A stretch of DNA of 64,000 nt from Neolentinus lepideus HHB14362 ss-1 (lineage: Eukaryota > Basidiomycota > Agaricomycetes > Gloeophyllales > Gloeophyllaceae), in assembly GCA_001632425.1 (NCBI GenBank), contig KV425551.1:1164996-1228995 (forward strand). The letters run 5' to 3'. A program made the position numbers and the translations under genes. This document shows positions 1-11,957 of the stretch, one piece after another (the first letter of the stretch is position 1; each line of letters starts with the position of its first letter). The notes beneath the pieces are model-generated. The model ran no database searches and was not told the origin of the DNA. It saw only the letters and a list, made by a program, of their open reading frames with translations.

Positions 1-358
1 GTCTTCTGCTATCTCTCTGTGAGACGTGTTCCGCAGCATCATGCTGGCAGGACCACTCACAGGAAGGGAGTCATCTGTCATGGATGTAACTTTCCCTAGG
101 TATTCCATGTCACCCCACTCATAAACCACCATGGCCAGCTGGCCCTGGGATGTGCTATCGAAGCTGACTTTCGCAGCCTAAGTCTCAAGACTATACATTA
201 CTGGTATTCGTCCACATACCATTGATGTGGGCATTCTGTCCGCCCCACATACCAGTGCAGACTTGTCGCGAGTAGTCTGTATCATGGATTGGAACCTCGT
301 AGGCTGCAACGGATGCCAGACCCAGCAGCAACCAAGGGAAGCATCGAGCTAAAGCCAT
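1..358 (-). CDS. Lung seven-transmembrane receptor / PTM1-like Golgi membrane protein, 5' end only
   Basis: Only the beginning of this gene lies in the window; it runs off the left edge. The ATG at 358 starts a signal peptide (MALARCFPWLLLGLASVAAY) followed by a luminal stretch. An intron with a GTATGT donor near 230 joins Asn-Ala-His-Ile-Asn to Val-Ser-Phe-Asp, giving a segment ending in MVVYEW then YLGK. That order (signal peptide, short Cys-containing luminal region, VxYEW, YLG) is what I know from the LU7TM/PTM1 family of Golgi and post-Golgi seven-helix proteins, whose yeast member Ptm1 travels with late-Golgi vesicles. A second intron of only about 44 nt seems to follow near 16-59. The seven helices would be left of the window, so the family call rests on the N-terminal domain alone. 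Confidence 0.65.
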
Positions 359-547
359 TGTGGTAAGGACCAAGAGTAATGCACGTCCGTATAAGGAACG
401 CGTTGTGTACGTCACGCGCAGCTTCGCTAGCTGTGGACTGGGCCACACTCACTGTACAGCTCTTTCGCTACGATTGCGACGGCACTATAATACTCGTCGA
501 GTCAATTGACTCGCAGGGGACCGTATCTCTTAGTCTCAGCTACGACT

Positions 548-2345
548 ATGCTTGGCGACGAAGAAGATGTCTTCGACAGCGTGACCTGGGAGTCGCCATC
601 TGCCCCTGCCTATAATATCGATGCGCCCGCTGCTCGCCTGGGACCTGGGTTCAAGCAGAGCACCTCTGAGAGTGAAGATGGACGAGGTCCCCATGATCCC
701 AAGTGGGAAGGGTACTTGGTCACATCTGTGAAAGATCCAGTCAAGGAACTGGCTGAGACTAAGGATGCGTATGTCTCCTATCTGGTCTCGGCGAACGTGA
801 GTACTGCCCGGCCACACATGCGACCGTGATCTTGATCATAGCTGCAGACCAATCTTCCTATCTTTTCTACGCCCAATCCCTCATCTCGTCGACGCTTCCA
901 AGACTTTGTCTTCTTGAGGGAGAACCTAGTCAAGGACTTTCCTGCATGTGTTGTTCCTCCATTACCGGACAAGCATCGGCTAGAATACATTACTGGTGAC
1001 CGTTTCAGTCCCGAGTTTATTGAACGACGGCGGCTTGAGTGCGTAACATCTGTCTATACGTTTCCTCTTCTTAACGAGCCACAGTCTACATCGGTTCTTA
1101 CAGCGTATAGCGCGTCATCCCACTCTTCAACGAAGCACGTTAGTTCGAGCATTCCTTGAATCAACAGAATGGGTGAGCCTTGGGTCTAACAATCAGTGCC
1201 TGCTCATGCCTAAATTCTTCTCTGTAGCATGTGACCATGCACCAGCACATCGCGCATCCCCCAGTGCCGGAGACTTCGGCAGGTATAATAGACAGCTTAT
1301 CCGATACTCTATTAAACGCATTCTCCCGTGTACGCAAGCCCGATGAGCGGTTTCTATCCATGCGGGAACGAGTCGATAAATTCGAGGAAGGGCTGAACCT
1401 GACCGAGAGAATGTGGACGCGGATCAGAAATCGAACAAACGGTGAGAATTTATCCACTTATGTTCTATGAACTTCGTGTGTGAGTCTAAAGCTGAAAGAG
1501 CTGGCGATCCGGACACTGGTGAAGATTTGACTGCGGACTATCACGATATGGCTGTAGCCGTTCAAGGTTTAGGGTTCTTGGAATCCGGGATTACAGATCC
1601 TCTCAACCATTTCTCGAATACTCTTCTCGAGTTCTCGGCTTTACAGCGTCACTTGGTATGCATTACCTACCTGTACCTGTTCTAGAATTCCATATCTAAC
1701 TGGATAACCAGACGCAAACGACGACGGAACCTTTCCTTGTCCACTTGCACTCCCTCTTAACGTACTCGCATGCCAACCGTGCTGTTCTCAAACTACGAGA
1801 TCAGAAACAGATGGATTTCGAAGAACTTTCGGACTATCTTTCTGGTGTCACGGCTGAGCGAGACAGGCTAGCAGCTGTCATCAGTGGCCATGCTGGGAGC
1901 ACTGGTCTGGGTCTCGGTGCCTATCTCCGAGACAGAGTGGATGCTCTTCGGGGAGCAGACGACGACCGAAGTAGAGTGGAAAAGATGCGCAAGCTTGACA
2001 CTAAGATCAAGGAGGTACGTGTATGCGGTGCCCGTTGTCTTTCCGAGAGTGCGCGTGTATCTGACTGCTGTGGCGCAGCTACAAGATGCTGTCACGACAG
2101 CACACGAGACTTCAGATGCCTTCAGTGACGAGACGTTGCGAGAGCAGAATATCTTCCAGTACGGCAAGGAGGCGGAGATGAAGGAGATGTTGGGTAATCT
2201 AGCGGACGGACAGATTGAATTTTACCGAGCGGTGCGTTACTCCTTATATGAAGACTCGTCAACGTAGGCTGAACGATGTCTCTAGGCCATGGAAGAATGG
2301 GAAAGAATCATTCCTATAATCCAACGTATACGAGTGGACGTTTAA
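548..2345 (+). CDS. SNX4: Sorting nexin SNX4/Atg24 (PX-BAR)
   Basis: PX-BAR sorting nexin that binds PI3P on endosomes and, with a partner nexin, recycles SNAREs and supports selective autophagy. An acidic N-terminus is followed by a PX domain (about residues 55-170): the RRRFQDFVFLRENL segment carries the phosphoinositide-binding arginines, then comes the PPLPDKH proline turn and the LHRFLQRIARHP helix, ending in FLESTEW. The rest (about 200-475) is a charged helical BAR region ending IQRIRVDV. At least six short introns are needed, for example 798-850, about 1042-1084, and one ending just before the last exon near 2284. The start at 548 (MLGDEEDVFDS) is the first ATG of the open frame; upstream there is only a TTG. 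It lies 190 bp from the divergent receptor gene. Overall length near 480 residues fits SNX4 better than other nexins. Confidence 0.9.
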
Positions 2346-2414
2346 TTCTTTCGGCATGTCTTTCTCTGTGTATTCTAGTTGTCATTTATCGAGCGTTGTT
2401 CTGGATGCAGTATC

Positions 2415-3562
2415 TTAGCATTGGGATAGTTGGATGTCACTCTTCGGATGATCGGATGATTTAGTCTTTCCCTTCCCTTTTTCAGTATCTGGGAGTAGGC
2501 CTTCTCGTCGCAGTTTCTGTTCCGACTCTTGGACGGCCATAGAGAGCTGTAGGGAGGTCCTGTCAAGGCATGTTCGAGCATGAAGAGAATGAAGGGAAAC
2601 GGGACATACGTTGATTATGCCAGTATCGAGAGACCGGAGGAAATGGAGCTCGGCTTTGTCAGAAGCTCCTGCAGTTGTGTGTTGTGATACAGCGGGCATC
2701 CATGGTGGTGCATCCTGAGTTGCGTTAGTCTGGAGTTAGCCTTGATATTGTTCATGCCTACCTGACCCTGTGATGTGGAGGGCGCCTGGTCGTCTTTCAA
2801 TTCAAGAACAATAGCAAACGAAATCTCTTCCAATCGAAAGCGATGCATTCAAGTGGGTCAATGGTATGAATAAAATACTTGACACCTACCTCCGGCCGGC
2901 ATTGGACCCAGCTGGCTCTCTATCATATGCAGTTTAATGATGAATGACCGAAAATATTGACCCATATCTGTAGGACTCATGGCTTCCTCAACGCTGCACT
3001 CCGTCTAGGTCAAAATGGTTACAAGCTCGAGGATATTACCACGAACTTAGTATCTTTGTCGTACGGAGCCACGTGAAGCATAGTCTCAGTGACAAATATG
3101 TATCGTTCCAATGCCACTTCATTCTTGTCCTTAATCACGACAACGATTTTGTCGACGTTTCCCTGCAGCAGAAGTCACGAAGAAAGACACTGGAATGTTG
3201 GTGGGCAGGACACAAACCAGCACAAGCTCTTCGCCGACAGCTTTCACAGCTCCAGAGATGTACTCATTGAGTCCTGGATGACGAGATTGATATACGGGAG
3301 TGTAGTATTTCTTCCTTCGCACGAACAAGTCCGCCGGGTAGACTTGCCGCACATAGAGGATGGTGTGGATCGCAACCTCGACTGCAAAATTAGGTGCAAC
3401 GTAATGTCATGATTCGATGGACTCAGCTCACTAAATTCGACGATTCCTTTGACTGTCTCTACAATTGGAAGGTATAATGTCAATATTCGGATGCAGAGAT
3501 GCACCAACGTCTAACCCGAACTTACCGTTATAAGATAGCGGCTCGTACGCGCGTGTCGACAT
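2415..3562 (-). CDS. REV7: REV7/MAD2L2-like HORMA-domain protein
   Basis: HORMA adaptor of translesion polymerase zeta; Rev7 binds Rev3 and Rev1 through its safety-belt fold and also acts in break-repair choice in animals. The ATG at 3562 begins MSTRAYEPLSYN. Splicing gives VEFIEVAIHTILYVRQVYP, then RRKKYYTPVYQSRHPGLN, a close match in order and spacing to the N-terminal half of animal MAD2L2. Later exons give NVDKIVVVIKDKN and ERYIFVTE (central strands), MGQYFRSFIIKLHMIESQL (helix C), then SFAIVLELKD and a C-terminal segment ending QLSQC. About six introns of 50-70 nt; the last one must end at CTACAG near 2516 to keep frame. A Lys/Glu-rich tail follows the HORMA core. The gene is convergent with SNX4, with only 69 bp between their stop codons. 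Confidence 0.9.
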
Positions 3563-3903
3563 CCTGACACTAATGACTACACATTATCGATCTTCCCAAC
3601 TTGGTGTACCAAACTAGATTCGAGCAAGGCGCTTCAAAGGAGGATGCGGAGCAGGTGGTAGCTCGAGTGAAGGCCGCGAATGCGACATGGACTCAGCCAC
3701 ATCCGTGTATTTCGGAGCATAGAGATGAAGGTAAACATTTAAACACATCATGATTATCGTCAGATTACTAGATATACAGGTGTGGTTAATATAATCTATA
3801 CGATTAAGTGTGTGCCCGTGGACGCGTGAAAGGCGAATGGGTCGAGCAAACGTCTGTCGTACAGGTTCGTGAGATCTACAGCGAGGACATGTCAAGCGAC
3901 TGA

Positions 3904-5791
3904 TTAGCTCCCTCGATTCTGTGCTCTGACGCGCCGTCGGGCGCGCCACTTTGGTCCCATGTGCATAATTAAGAAGAATAAAGGCGTAACTGCGGCCACC
4001 AAGCCACCAAAAAGGACATATGTCCATCCTGGGCCAATCCCTGATAGGATAAGTTCCACTACCGAGACAAGCGCAGCACCCATTGCGCACCGCACGACAT
4101 TGTTCTACATGGCATAGATCAGTCAGGACAACGTTGTATAAGCTCATAAAGACTTACACACGCTGTCACAGCAGAACTCTGTGTTGGTGCCAAGTCCACT
4201 ATAAGGGTCTGCACGGATATCAGCGTTGAGTTAGCGATGATACCGACTATAGTCCAAAAAATCATCGATTAACATGGGATATACGGCTGGTCAGGGGTTC
4301 ACTTACCAAGAATTTGCAAGAGTAGTGGACCAGCAATAGAAACCTTCTCTTGCAGACACCAGCCATATCCACAACAGACGGCGACCAATACAGCTAAATA
4401 GATAGGCAGGGTCCGCAGTCTTGCCTTTTCAACTGGCCAATTTTCGCTCTTGGTGACGTCCTCGGGATTGATGCCTCTTTCTGGATCCGCTGCTGCTTTC
4501 TTCATAAGACTCAGCTTCAGTCTCTGGTAGTCCTTGTCCAGTAGCTTCCCAGAGAACATACTGCCGAAGACCATACCGCCGCCATTGGCTAGGTAGCACA
4601 ACCCGATGTCCGTTTCATTCAGGTAAGGATAGGCTTCCTTGAAGAGATTCGACATCGGTGTTGTGAATCCATATAGGACAGCAAAGACGACGGCGGAGGA
4701 AATAAGAGGGATGATGATCTCGGGGATCAAGAACAGCAGTAACGGATTTTGGAAGCGTTTCCTGGGTGGTCGTTCCTTCGATACATATTCTCTGTTTCGT
4801 CCGAGAATTGGAATCGGCGCCCTCGCGTAAGCTGGAGGTGGTATACTTCCGTCACCGACGAGAGCGCGTAGAGTCTCTGGGAATATCCTGAATCCAAGGA
4901 GTAAGTCATGTAACATCAGCACGGTAGATAGGACTTACAGAAATATGAACACACAGCAGAGGCCTGCAGCAATGCACATAAACCAAAATATAGCTCTCCA
5001 TCCCAAGCTTCCCGACAAAGCGCCGCCCACGATTGGACCGATGCTTGGACCGACCATAGGACCAACAGTGTACAAGCCAAAGAAACTACCTCGTTCTGCT
5101 GGAGTGGAAACATCGCCTACGACCCCCGCGCCTAGTGCAATAGTACTGGCTGATCCTGTTGCTTGTATTGCGCGGAGCAGTACCAGAAGCCAATAAGCAT
5201 CCGTAGGTACCAGAGCGAGGCCGACACAGGACAAGGACAAGATGAAGAGGCACGCGACAAAAATGGGTCTCCGACCAATCCTGTCTGCGATGGTACCCCA
5301 TACCATTGGAGCTGCGAGGAAGTCAGGAAACTTGAAAGATACACTGGTGATCAGTATATACGCACACAATCCTTGCATAATCATGTACACTGTGACAGTG
5401 ATATTGATGAGCTCGATAGATTTGCCGAACGCGTTCGCAATGGTGGGGATAGCAGGGAAGTATATGGTCGCTGTCAGCGGGCTGAACAGCGGTCAATACA
5501 GCAGTCGGAACACCGGCATCTTGTAACTCACCTAAAGATGCCCCCGAACGCTGCTAAGCCAACTATTATCCATTTCTCTCTCTTCGTGAAAATGCTGAAA
5601 GGCTTTTCAACCTTGGCACCATCTATCTTTTCCTTCTCCCCTAGTTGAACATCCGTCTGCTCATGCTTTGGCTGCTTCACATCTTCCGGGCGAGTCTCGT
5701 GCAGAGTATCGTTATCCACGGGAAAGGAAGTCACGTCTTTCTCTCCATCACGAATTTCAGGTGAACTCTGGTCGTTAACAGATCCTGGCAT
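3904..5791 (-). CDS. MFS multidrug transporter, DHA1 (12-TM drug:H+ antiporter) type
   Basis: Plasma-membrane proton antiporter of the major facilitator superfamily, likely exporting drugs, organic acids or polyamines. A hydrophilic, Asp/Glu/Lys-rich N-terminus of about 85 residues precedes TM1 (REKWIIVGLAAFGGIF). Motif A is visible after TM2 (GTIADRIGRRPIF), and the antiporter motif C in TM5 reads VGPMVGPSIGPIVGGALSG, the GPxxGG signature of H+ antiporters. The central loop is basic (residues roughly 270-300). The C-terminal half includes FLIPEIIIPLISSAV and ends MHMGPKWRARRRVRAQNRGS at 3904. At least four introns (for example around 5465-5532, 5337-5341, 4916-4940 and 4100-4310). The ATG at 5791 (MPGSVNDQ) was chosen because the longer frame upstream begins with non-typical sequence. 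Another MFS gene of similar class lies at 8373-11144; the substrate cannot be read from sequence. Confidence 0.87.
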
Positions 5792-6674
5792 GCGCTGAGT
5801 GTTGTGCAAGGGACGTCGACAGACTAATGAAGCGTAGAGCACACATTCTACAGATAATTGAGCGGAAGACTCTTATACATTCTGTCACCTAAGACGAAGT
5901 TACAAAGGCCGAAAAAGCCGGTGTACCGATGCAATAGTTCGCGGTCTTTCCATGCGGACTCATGCGTCTGCTCACCGGCATCTGCCGACGCCACAGCCTG
6001 CACGTACAATGTACAGTACAAGGCTTCGTTGAGGCTTCGTGATTCGAGACAACTCTCTCAAGCCACACCTCACAGCAGTGGCATGAAATGCCTGCCACTT
6101 CACCTTTCACGGAATCTTTACACAAAGGTATCTGCAGACAGGTTCTATGGTCATAATGGACCAGTCTCTCCAGATTGACTTGCCCTCATGCCAGTATAAT
6201 TTAACTACGATATAAACATGCCATGCCTCAGCTTTACAACTGACTTATTCTGATGCAGAACCTCATCTGGGAGGTTATACACAGAGCCTCAATGAATCTC
6301 TCATTCACTCTCTCGATCGATGACTCTCAGCATGTTTCCTTGCCTCACTACTTGCACCTGCTTCTATACCTGTGCTATCACTTTGTTGACTTTGTCCCGA
6401 GTCTCTTGATGCCAAGCTTGTCTTGAAGACAATTGAAGTGCTTCACTAGGGCTGACTTTCAACGTTCAGCTACCAACGACAGTCGGCGCTTCTCCAGTGT
6501 CTCAAGTATATCTCTGAAAAGACGTATAAATCGTTGGACGAGTACAAATACCGGAGGGGTCGCCGCTCGCATCAGTACCTGAATCCTCTCTGTATTGAAC
6601 TTCTGTATGATCAAAAATACAAGACTGCCGAAATGTTCGTACAATGCTTTCAAACTTGGTAGTGCTAATCATGA
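5792..6674. other. Intergenic, MFS promoter side and 3' side of dehydrogenase-like gene
   Basis: No supportable gene was seen in this 0.9 kb. Open frames exist on both strands but begin with non-ATG codons or lack any recognisable composition. It should hold the promoter of the minus-strand MFS gene and the 3' end of the next minus-strand gene. Confidence 0.5.
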
Positions 6675-7887
6675 TCAAAACACCGAGGAACTACTTTTCA
6701 AGTACGTAGGCAAGATTTCATGAACCGACTTCAGCGGGGAACCAGAGTGTCTCTCGACCAGGTCCTTGAAGGAAGCGTGATTGGCGGGAGGCGAGGGGTT
6801 AACAACATTGTCTGATTTCAGCTGTTCGACCTATATATATCGCCATGAGCGTTATTGTTCTTGTGCACAGAATAAACACGTTACTTGGGCCCTCGTGACC
6901 GTGAATAGATTCACTGGGAGCTGTTCCATGACAAAACCCTGTACTGCGCCGAGTGCGAAAGGTAAGGAAATGACAGGACGCTTGCGCTCCGTGTAGTTCA
7001 GAACAATATCCATCAGCTGTCGGTAGTTGAAGACTTGTGATAACCACAACGCACTTAGAGTCCAAAACGGTACATCATTCATGTGGTCGGGCTTACCTTC
7101 AGGGCCTCCCGCTTCGATGACTTTACCTTGAACAGATTCCTGTATCTTCGGGTCGTTTCTGGCAATTATTTCAACTGCACGCGCTATGTCGCCCACGAAG
7201 ACAGGTTGAAAGCGTGAAGTACCACCTCCAAAGACAGGTAAAAAGGGCAAGACCTGAGAAAGCTTCCCGAAACGCTATTACAGACGGACCACAATCAGTC
7301 TTACTCATTTCACTATAGCTATAATTCATACCACGAAGAACCCATCACCAGGACCAAATACAAGGCTTGGCCGAATGACAGTGGCGTCCGGATAGACCTC
7401 GAAAACGGCAGATTCACCCAATGCTTTTGTCCTAGCATAAGGAATAAAGCTATGAGGGTCGGCGCCTATGGCACTGAAGTGCACCAGTCTAGCGCCAGCG
7501 CTCTTGGCTGCTTTGGCGACGTTCTCAGCGCCTTTCCACTGAATGCGATTGAAGTCTTCAACTGAGCCATGCATTAGTCCTACGAGGGAGACAATGACAT
7601 CGGCATCCTCAAAAGCTTTCTTCAAAGAGTCGGGATTCGTAACATCGGCTGCGACTGGGAGTAATAGCTGCTCAGGATTGATGAGAGGCTTGAGCTCGTC
7701 ATAGGTTCGCTGGGGACTCCGCGACGATATCTGGACACGATAAAAGATATTGCTCTCCGATGTACCGATAGTCAAAGCTTTCGCGATGTTAGACCCTGAG
7801 AGCGATGCAGTTAGTCTCTGGCTTCCAACTATGCTGGTCACACTCACCCAGAAATCCAGCACCACAAATAACGACCTTGGAGCTCAT
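6675..7887 (-). CDS. Atypical short-chain dehydrogenase-fold protein, COQ11/NDUFA9-like
   Basis: NAD(P)-binding Rossmann protein related to fungal Coq11 (coenzyme Q biosynthesis complex) and to the 39-kDa complex I subunit NDUFA9; likely mitochondrial. The ATG at 7887 gives MSSKVVICGAGFLG, the dinucleotide-binding GxGFxG loop at residues 9-14, completed across the first intron by SNIAKALT. Downstream are VTNPDSLKKAFEDADVIVSL, then LVHFSAIGAD, and YARTKALGE with the YxxxK pair of the extended SDR site. VIRPSLVFGPGDGFF and FQPVFVGDIARAVEII are the usual substrate-domain segments. Four introns are inferred; the last exon starts VEQLKSDNVV and ends LKSSSSVF at 6675. There is no obvious cleavable presequence before the Rossmann loop, as in several fungal members. 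Coq11 is preferred over NDUFA9 by length (about 310 residues) and the GGPE-VFNY segment, but the two are hard to separate by eye. Confidence 0.75.
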
Positions 7888-8372
7888 AGTACCTCACTTG
7901 TACGGTAAAGTAAAGCGATACAACATCGACATGACTTGTCTGCTTGACTGGGAGTCTGAGATCGTGAAGGTAATGTCAAACGAAGTCATGTGATGCTCGT
8001 CGAGACAGGAGTGTCATTTGCCAAATCGGGTAACTTGGCTGCAGACCATCCTCCAGGGCAAAGGCAAGAGCGAGTGCATGACTTTTCGCAATATTGCCAG
8101 AGTCGCGAATATTAGCGGAGCAAAAGCGTATTCTGTTCTTGCGGCAAGTACAAAAACTCATGACAGGCAGTCGTGGTGGATCAAGTGGCCCTATATTTGC
8201 TTCTTGCTCACTTCACATGACTCCAAATTTTGCTAGAACGGGCTTAGTTGAGCGAAGTTTCACACTTTCACGGCCCCCCTTGGCCACCAAGAGACCCGAA
8301 TGACCCACCTTAAAGTCTGTCTACGAAAATGGGGACATCCCTCGAGGACCTATCACTTGATTACCAGTAGCA
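7888..8372. other. Divergent promoter region
   Basis: 485 bp between the start codons of the minus-strand dehydrogenase-like gene and the plus-strand MFS gene. No RNA gene or repeat was seen. It must hold both promoters. Confidence 0.6.
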
Positions 8373-11144
8373 ATGGGCTTGGGCATCCTAGAGGACCGAC
8401 ATCTTGAACATGTTCCAGGTGAGAAGAATATGTAAGACGGTATTCCTAAGCTGATTATTGGTCAGGAACATCCGTCTTCAGTGACGACCCCAACGCTGCA
8501 GCCCAAGCTGCTTATGAAGGAATCGACCTATCCTTACTGAAGCATGGAAATGGTCGGAACGCGCACGTCGTTCTGGTATATATGTCTCCATTAAGATATG
8601 ACTATCTGTCTACTGACAAGGATGAACGGTGGCCCGCTAGGTTCCGCAACCTAGTGATGACCCCAATGATCCTCTGAACTGGCCGCGATGGAAGAAGCAC
8701 ATGGTAAGTGTCAGCGGTAGACTCCCATTCCTCTCCAGTCTAACCATGGATACACGGACATGAGGTCTTCTTTGTCTTGTGAGAGTCATAATTGATGTTC
8801 TGTTAGATACCTGCTAACTCCTATTCCAGAGTATACGGAAGTGAGTTGCGAGAATGGGCCTTACAGTGCATCGTCGGGTACTGAAATAACACGTCTTTCC
8901 TAAAGCCGTGATCTGCGGCGCCCTCGTTAGTCTATAGTCTTGGTGGCATACCTTGCTCGTAATAATCTCCATCGCAGGGTCCCCTGGTCTCTGCTGACCT
9001 AGTAAACCTTGCGGCTGAATTTGAGGTGTCTTTGCAAGCCATCAGTCGTGCGTTAGGATCTGCGCTTACCGCGGCGCTGGCGATTGCGACTGTTGTATGG
9101 TCAGGAATAGCGGTGAAAATTGGGAAGGTACGTTTTCTCTGTTCTCCCGTACTCACCGGCAGTCTCGTACTTTGTATCTATTACTTCCACAGCGTCCGGT
9201 CTTCCTCGCTTCGTCGATCATTATGCTGATTGGTGCGGTGGTGTCCGCCTATGGTACGTGAAGCTCTCTATTTTCATGCAAACGCCGGTGAAGAGGGATG
9301 TTCGGTTAGCTCGGACGTACGGTGTACTTCTCGGTTCTAGAATCATTCAAGGTAAAGTTCATCCTGAAACTCCCATTAGTTTATTACTGACAACCATTGC
9401 GATTATATAGGGGTTGGTCAATCCGTTCTAGAGGTATATCTCCCTTAGAATTCTGCTTGCCTTCGGAAACTGAAGAAATATATGTAGTTCCTGGTTGGAG
9501 CTTCGATAAACGATATTTATTTTACCCACGAACGTCAGTAGAGCCAGATCATCTAGAACATTAGCTGATAATGTTTCGTGTCCGCTGCAGGTGGTATCCC
9601 TGTTGCGCTATGTAAGATTTACCTTTTGCATCGCAACGGTGTCACACCTAACGGCTCCCATTCCTCTAGGGAACCTGGCTCTATTAGACGGCATTAACAT
9701 CACACCGCCCATTTCCGGTGCAGTCATTCAACACCTGGGATGGCGTTGGGCCTTCAAAATCTTTGCGATCGCGAATGGCTTGCTGGTCCTCTTGCAGGTC
9801 AGTGCCATGCGTCATTTGTTTATTAACTATGTGATGACGTCGTTCAGTTTTTCTGTATGCCAGAGACCACGTATTACAGGTCGCAGGCTGCTGCGGTGGA
9901 CAGGAGCAGTGCGGATGTCAAGGACGATACGACTGTTGAAAAGTGCAAGCCCTCCGTGAAGCTGGAGTCGGCTGAGTCTTCGTTAGCTCCCCACAGGAAG
10001 TCCTGCGTGCAAAGACTTGCGATTTTCGGCGGTATATACCCGACCAGAGTATCGTTTCTGGCTCTGGTGTGGAGGCCGGTGGAGTCTCTGGCTACACCAA
10101 TTGTACTTTGGGCAGGCCTGGTGAGTACAGCATAGATCTATGAGCAGGCACGCCCTCACATGTGCCGAGTAGGTCTACGGAGTGGCTATCACTTGGCTAG
10201 TCCTGCTAGCCACGAGTGTATCTCAACTATTTTCGGCTCCTCGTAAGTTTGATTCTTCTGTGTTGATCTGTCATGTTAATCATCAGATGTCAATCAGCCT
10301 ACAACTTTGACTCAAGTCAGGTAGGACTGAGTAAGCGCGTTGCTTAATTCGCCGTAGACCTCTTGTCCTGAGTATGCTCATCCTTCAGCGTACATGGGCC
10401 CCTTCATCGGAGCCATGCTTGCAGCTCTAATCTCAGGCCCACTCACCGATTGGTTAGCGCGATCCTTGAGCGCTTGGAATAGAGGCACTTTCGAGGTGCG
10501 CTTGTCCTTACGTCCCCGCGGCAATCATCCTGCTAACAAGCCCCTATCTCTCCAGCCCGAGTTCCGCCTGCCACTCGTCCTGTTCTACGCTATCTTTGGG
10601 TCTATGGCGTTCTTCGGCTGGGGAATATCAGCCAACAGGGAAGATCCGTGGATAGGGCCCGTCTTCTTCTTCGGCCTTGCAAACTTTGGGATCACACTTG
10701 GCGCGTCGGGGTCTATAGCTTACGTTGTGGACGCCCATCGACGTAGTGCGGAGACTGCTATGGGAGGGCATGTTTGCCGTTCACTAGGTTATTGATGGGA
10801 AGTTGCTAAATGAATGAATTGGTAGGGTGATCCTATTCAAGAACGCGTTTTCCGTTATCATAACACTTTTCATCAATGAGTAAGGGGTCGATTCCAGGAT
10901 CAGATGACCTTTGCAAGTACTAATGCCGATCATTGACAGCTGGATTGTCGCGCGAGGTGTTTTGAGTGTATTCTGCACCGTTGGAGGAGTGACTTTGTTT
11001 ACGACCCTGCTGACAATTCGTGAGTTCGGTCCTATACACCGCTTCAAGTAGAAGACTGATAGAAAACGCGCAGCAATGTATATCTACGGGAAGAGGGCAC
11101 GGTCTTGGATACACCGTTGTGTCCGCCTTGACGCTGATGACTGA
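8373..11144 (+). CDS. MFS transporter, DHA1/polyamine-drug exporter-like, with micro-exons in TM1
   Basis: Proton-coupled exporter. The ATG at 8373 starts MGLGILEDRHLEHVPGT, and later PNDPLNWPRWKKHM, both stock N-terminal phrases of fungal MFS exporters. TM1 (VFFVLVYGTVICGAL then GPLVSADL) can be read only by joining three tiny exons at 8765-8778 (14 nt), 8830-8840 (11 nt) and 8906-8925 (20 nt), each bounded by good splice sites. Then come TM2 (ALGSALTAALAIATVVWSGI), motif A (KIGKRPVF), a TM4 region with GSRIIQGVGQSVLEF, GWRWAFKIFAIANGLLVLLQ (TM6), a basic central loop with acidic patches (residues about 250-300), and six more helices. It ends RSWIHRCVRLDADD. About a dozen introns. Length near 540 residues is normal for the family. 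The substrate is unknown. Confidence 0.85.
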
Positions 11145-11957
11145 CCGAACAAGCTCCGCAGCATACATTCTACGATTCTGATCCAATGTACAATACACTA
11201 TATATACATCTATTCAATGTACCCCCACTGATTGCCACTGCTTTGCGCAGTGCCCTAGGTGTGGATCTCCGCAAAGCCGTTAGCTACTATTATCGTTGGA
11301 GAAGATTTCTCCTACGGGTCGTCTGTCTCCATCGATTCTTACTCACCTGTGGTTGGCCGACCACTGAGAAACTTTGCCGAGGTCCGAGACAACTTGAGTT
11401 TATCTATGTTCCGAAGGATCCCGTTCTGCACGCGTTCTCCTCGTGCTGTGGCTGCATGCGGGCATAGTTCAGTTCCTGTCAACTCGCTGATGCGGTGGAC
11501 GCAGACGATATATAGTCGTGATCTCTGACAAATGTTGTGAATCACGGCCTCTAGCTTTACCACAAAGCCATTTCCGGTTTTGTAATTCATGTCATACCGT
11601 CTTGTATTCCCGTTTTGGGCGGCATGAAACCAGTTTCGCAGGCAGGCTCTTCCGTTGGGCTGGCGTTCGTTGCGTACACTACAAAGGGCTGCAACCCTGA
11701 ACGTTGAACAATGGGCGCAACGCCAGTGTAAGGATGGCTTAGGCAGAGAGCGGCGTGACATGTGGCAAAGACAGAAAAGGGGACGTGACATCATCGGCAA
11801 ATGCCACCGGTGCCCGTTTCCGGTTCTCCTGGACATTCTTTGTACCGCATCAGGCCTATAAAAGTGCCCTGTCGCGCAGACGCTCGTGCACAAATTTTCA
11901 ACCATTCAACATCGCCGCCAGTCCCTTCCTCCTAACGTTCTTCGTGCAAAACGCCAC
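11145..11957. other. Intergenic region with TATA box of next gene
   Basis: About 0.8 kb with no supportable gene apart from the core promoter near 11857. A 188-codon open frame on the minus strand is discussed among the rejected items. Confidence 0.5.
11857..11864 (+). promoter_or_regulatory. TATA box (TATAAAAG)
   Basis: A consensus TATAAAAG lies 101 bp upstream of the start codon of the small gene at 11958. Its position fits a transcription start around 11890 with a short leader. TATA-driven promoters are usually inducible or highly expressed genes; that is inference here. Confidence 0.6.

Noticed and set aside
3904..11144. Two MFS exporters around a dehydrogenase-like gene as a secondary-metabolite cluster
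   Set aside because: No polyketide synthase, peptide synthetase, terpene cyclase or P450 is present, and the middle gene looks like a mitochondrial housekeeping protein.
11339..11905. 188-codon minus-strand frame rich in Cys and Arg
   Set aside because: It covers the promoter and TATA box of the small gene at 11958 and shows no recognisable motif.
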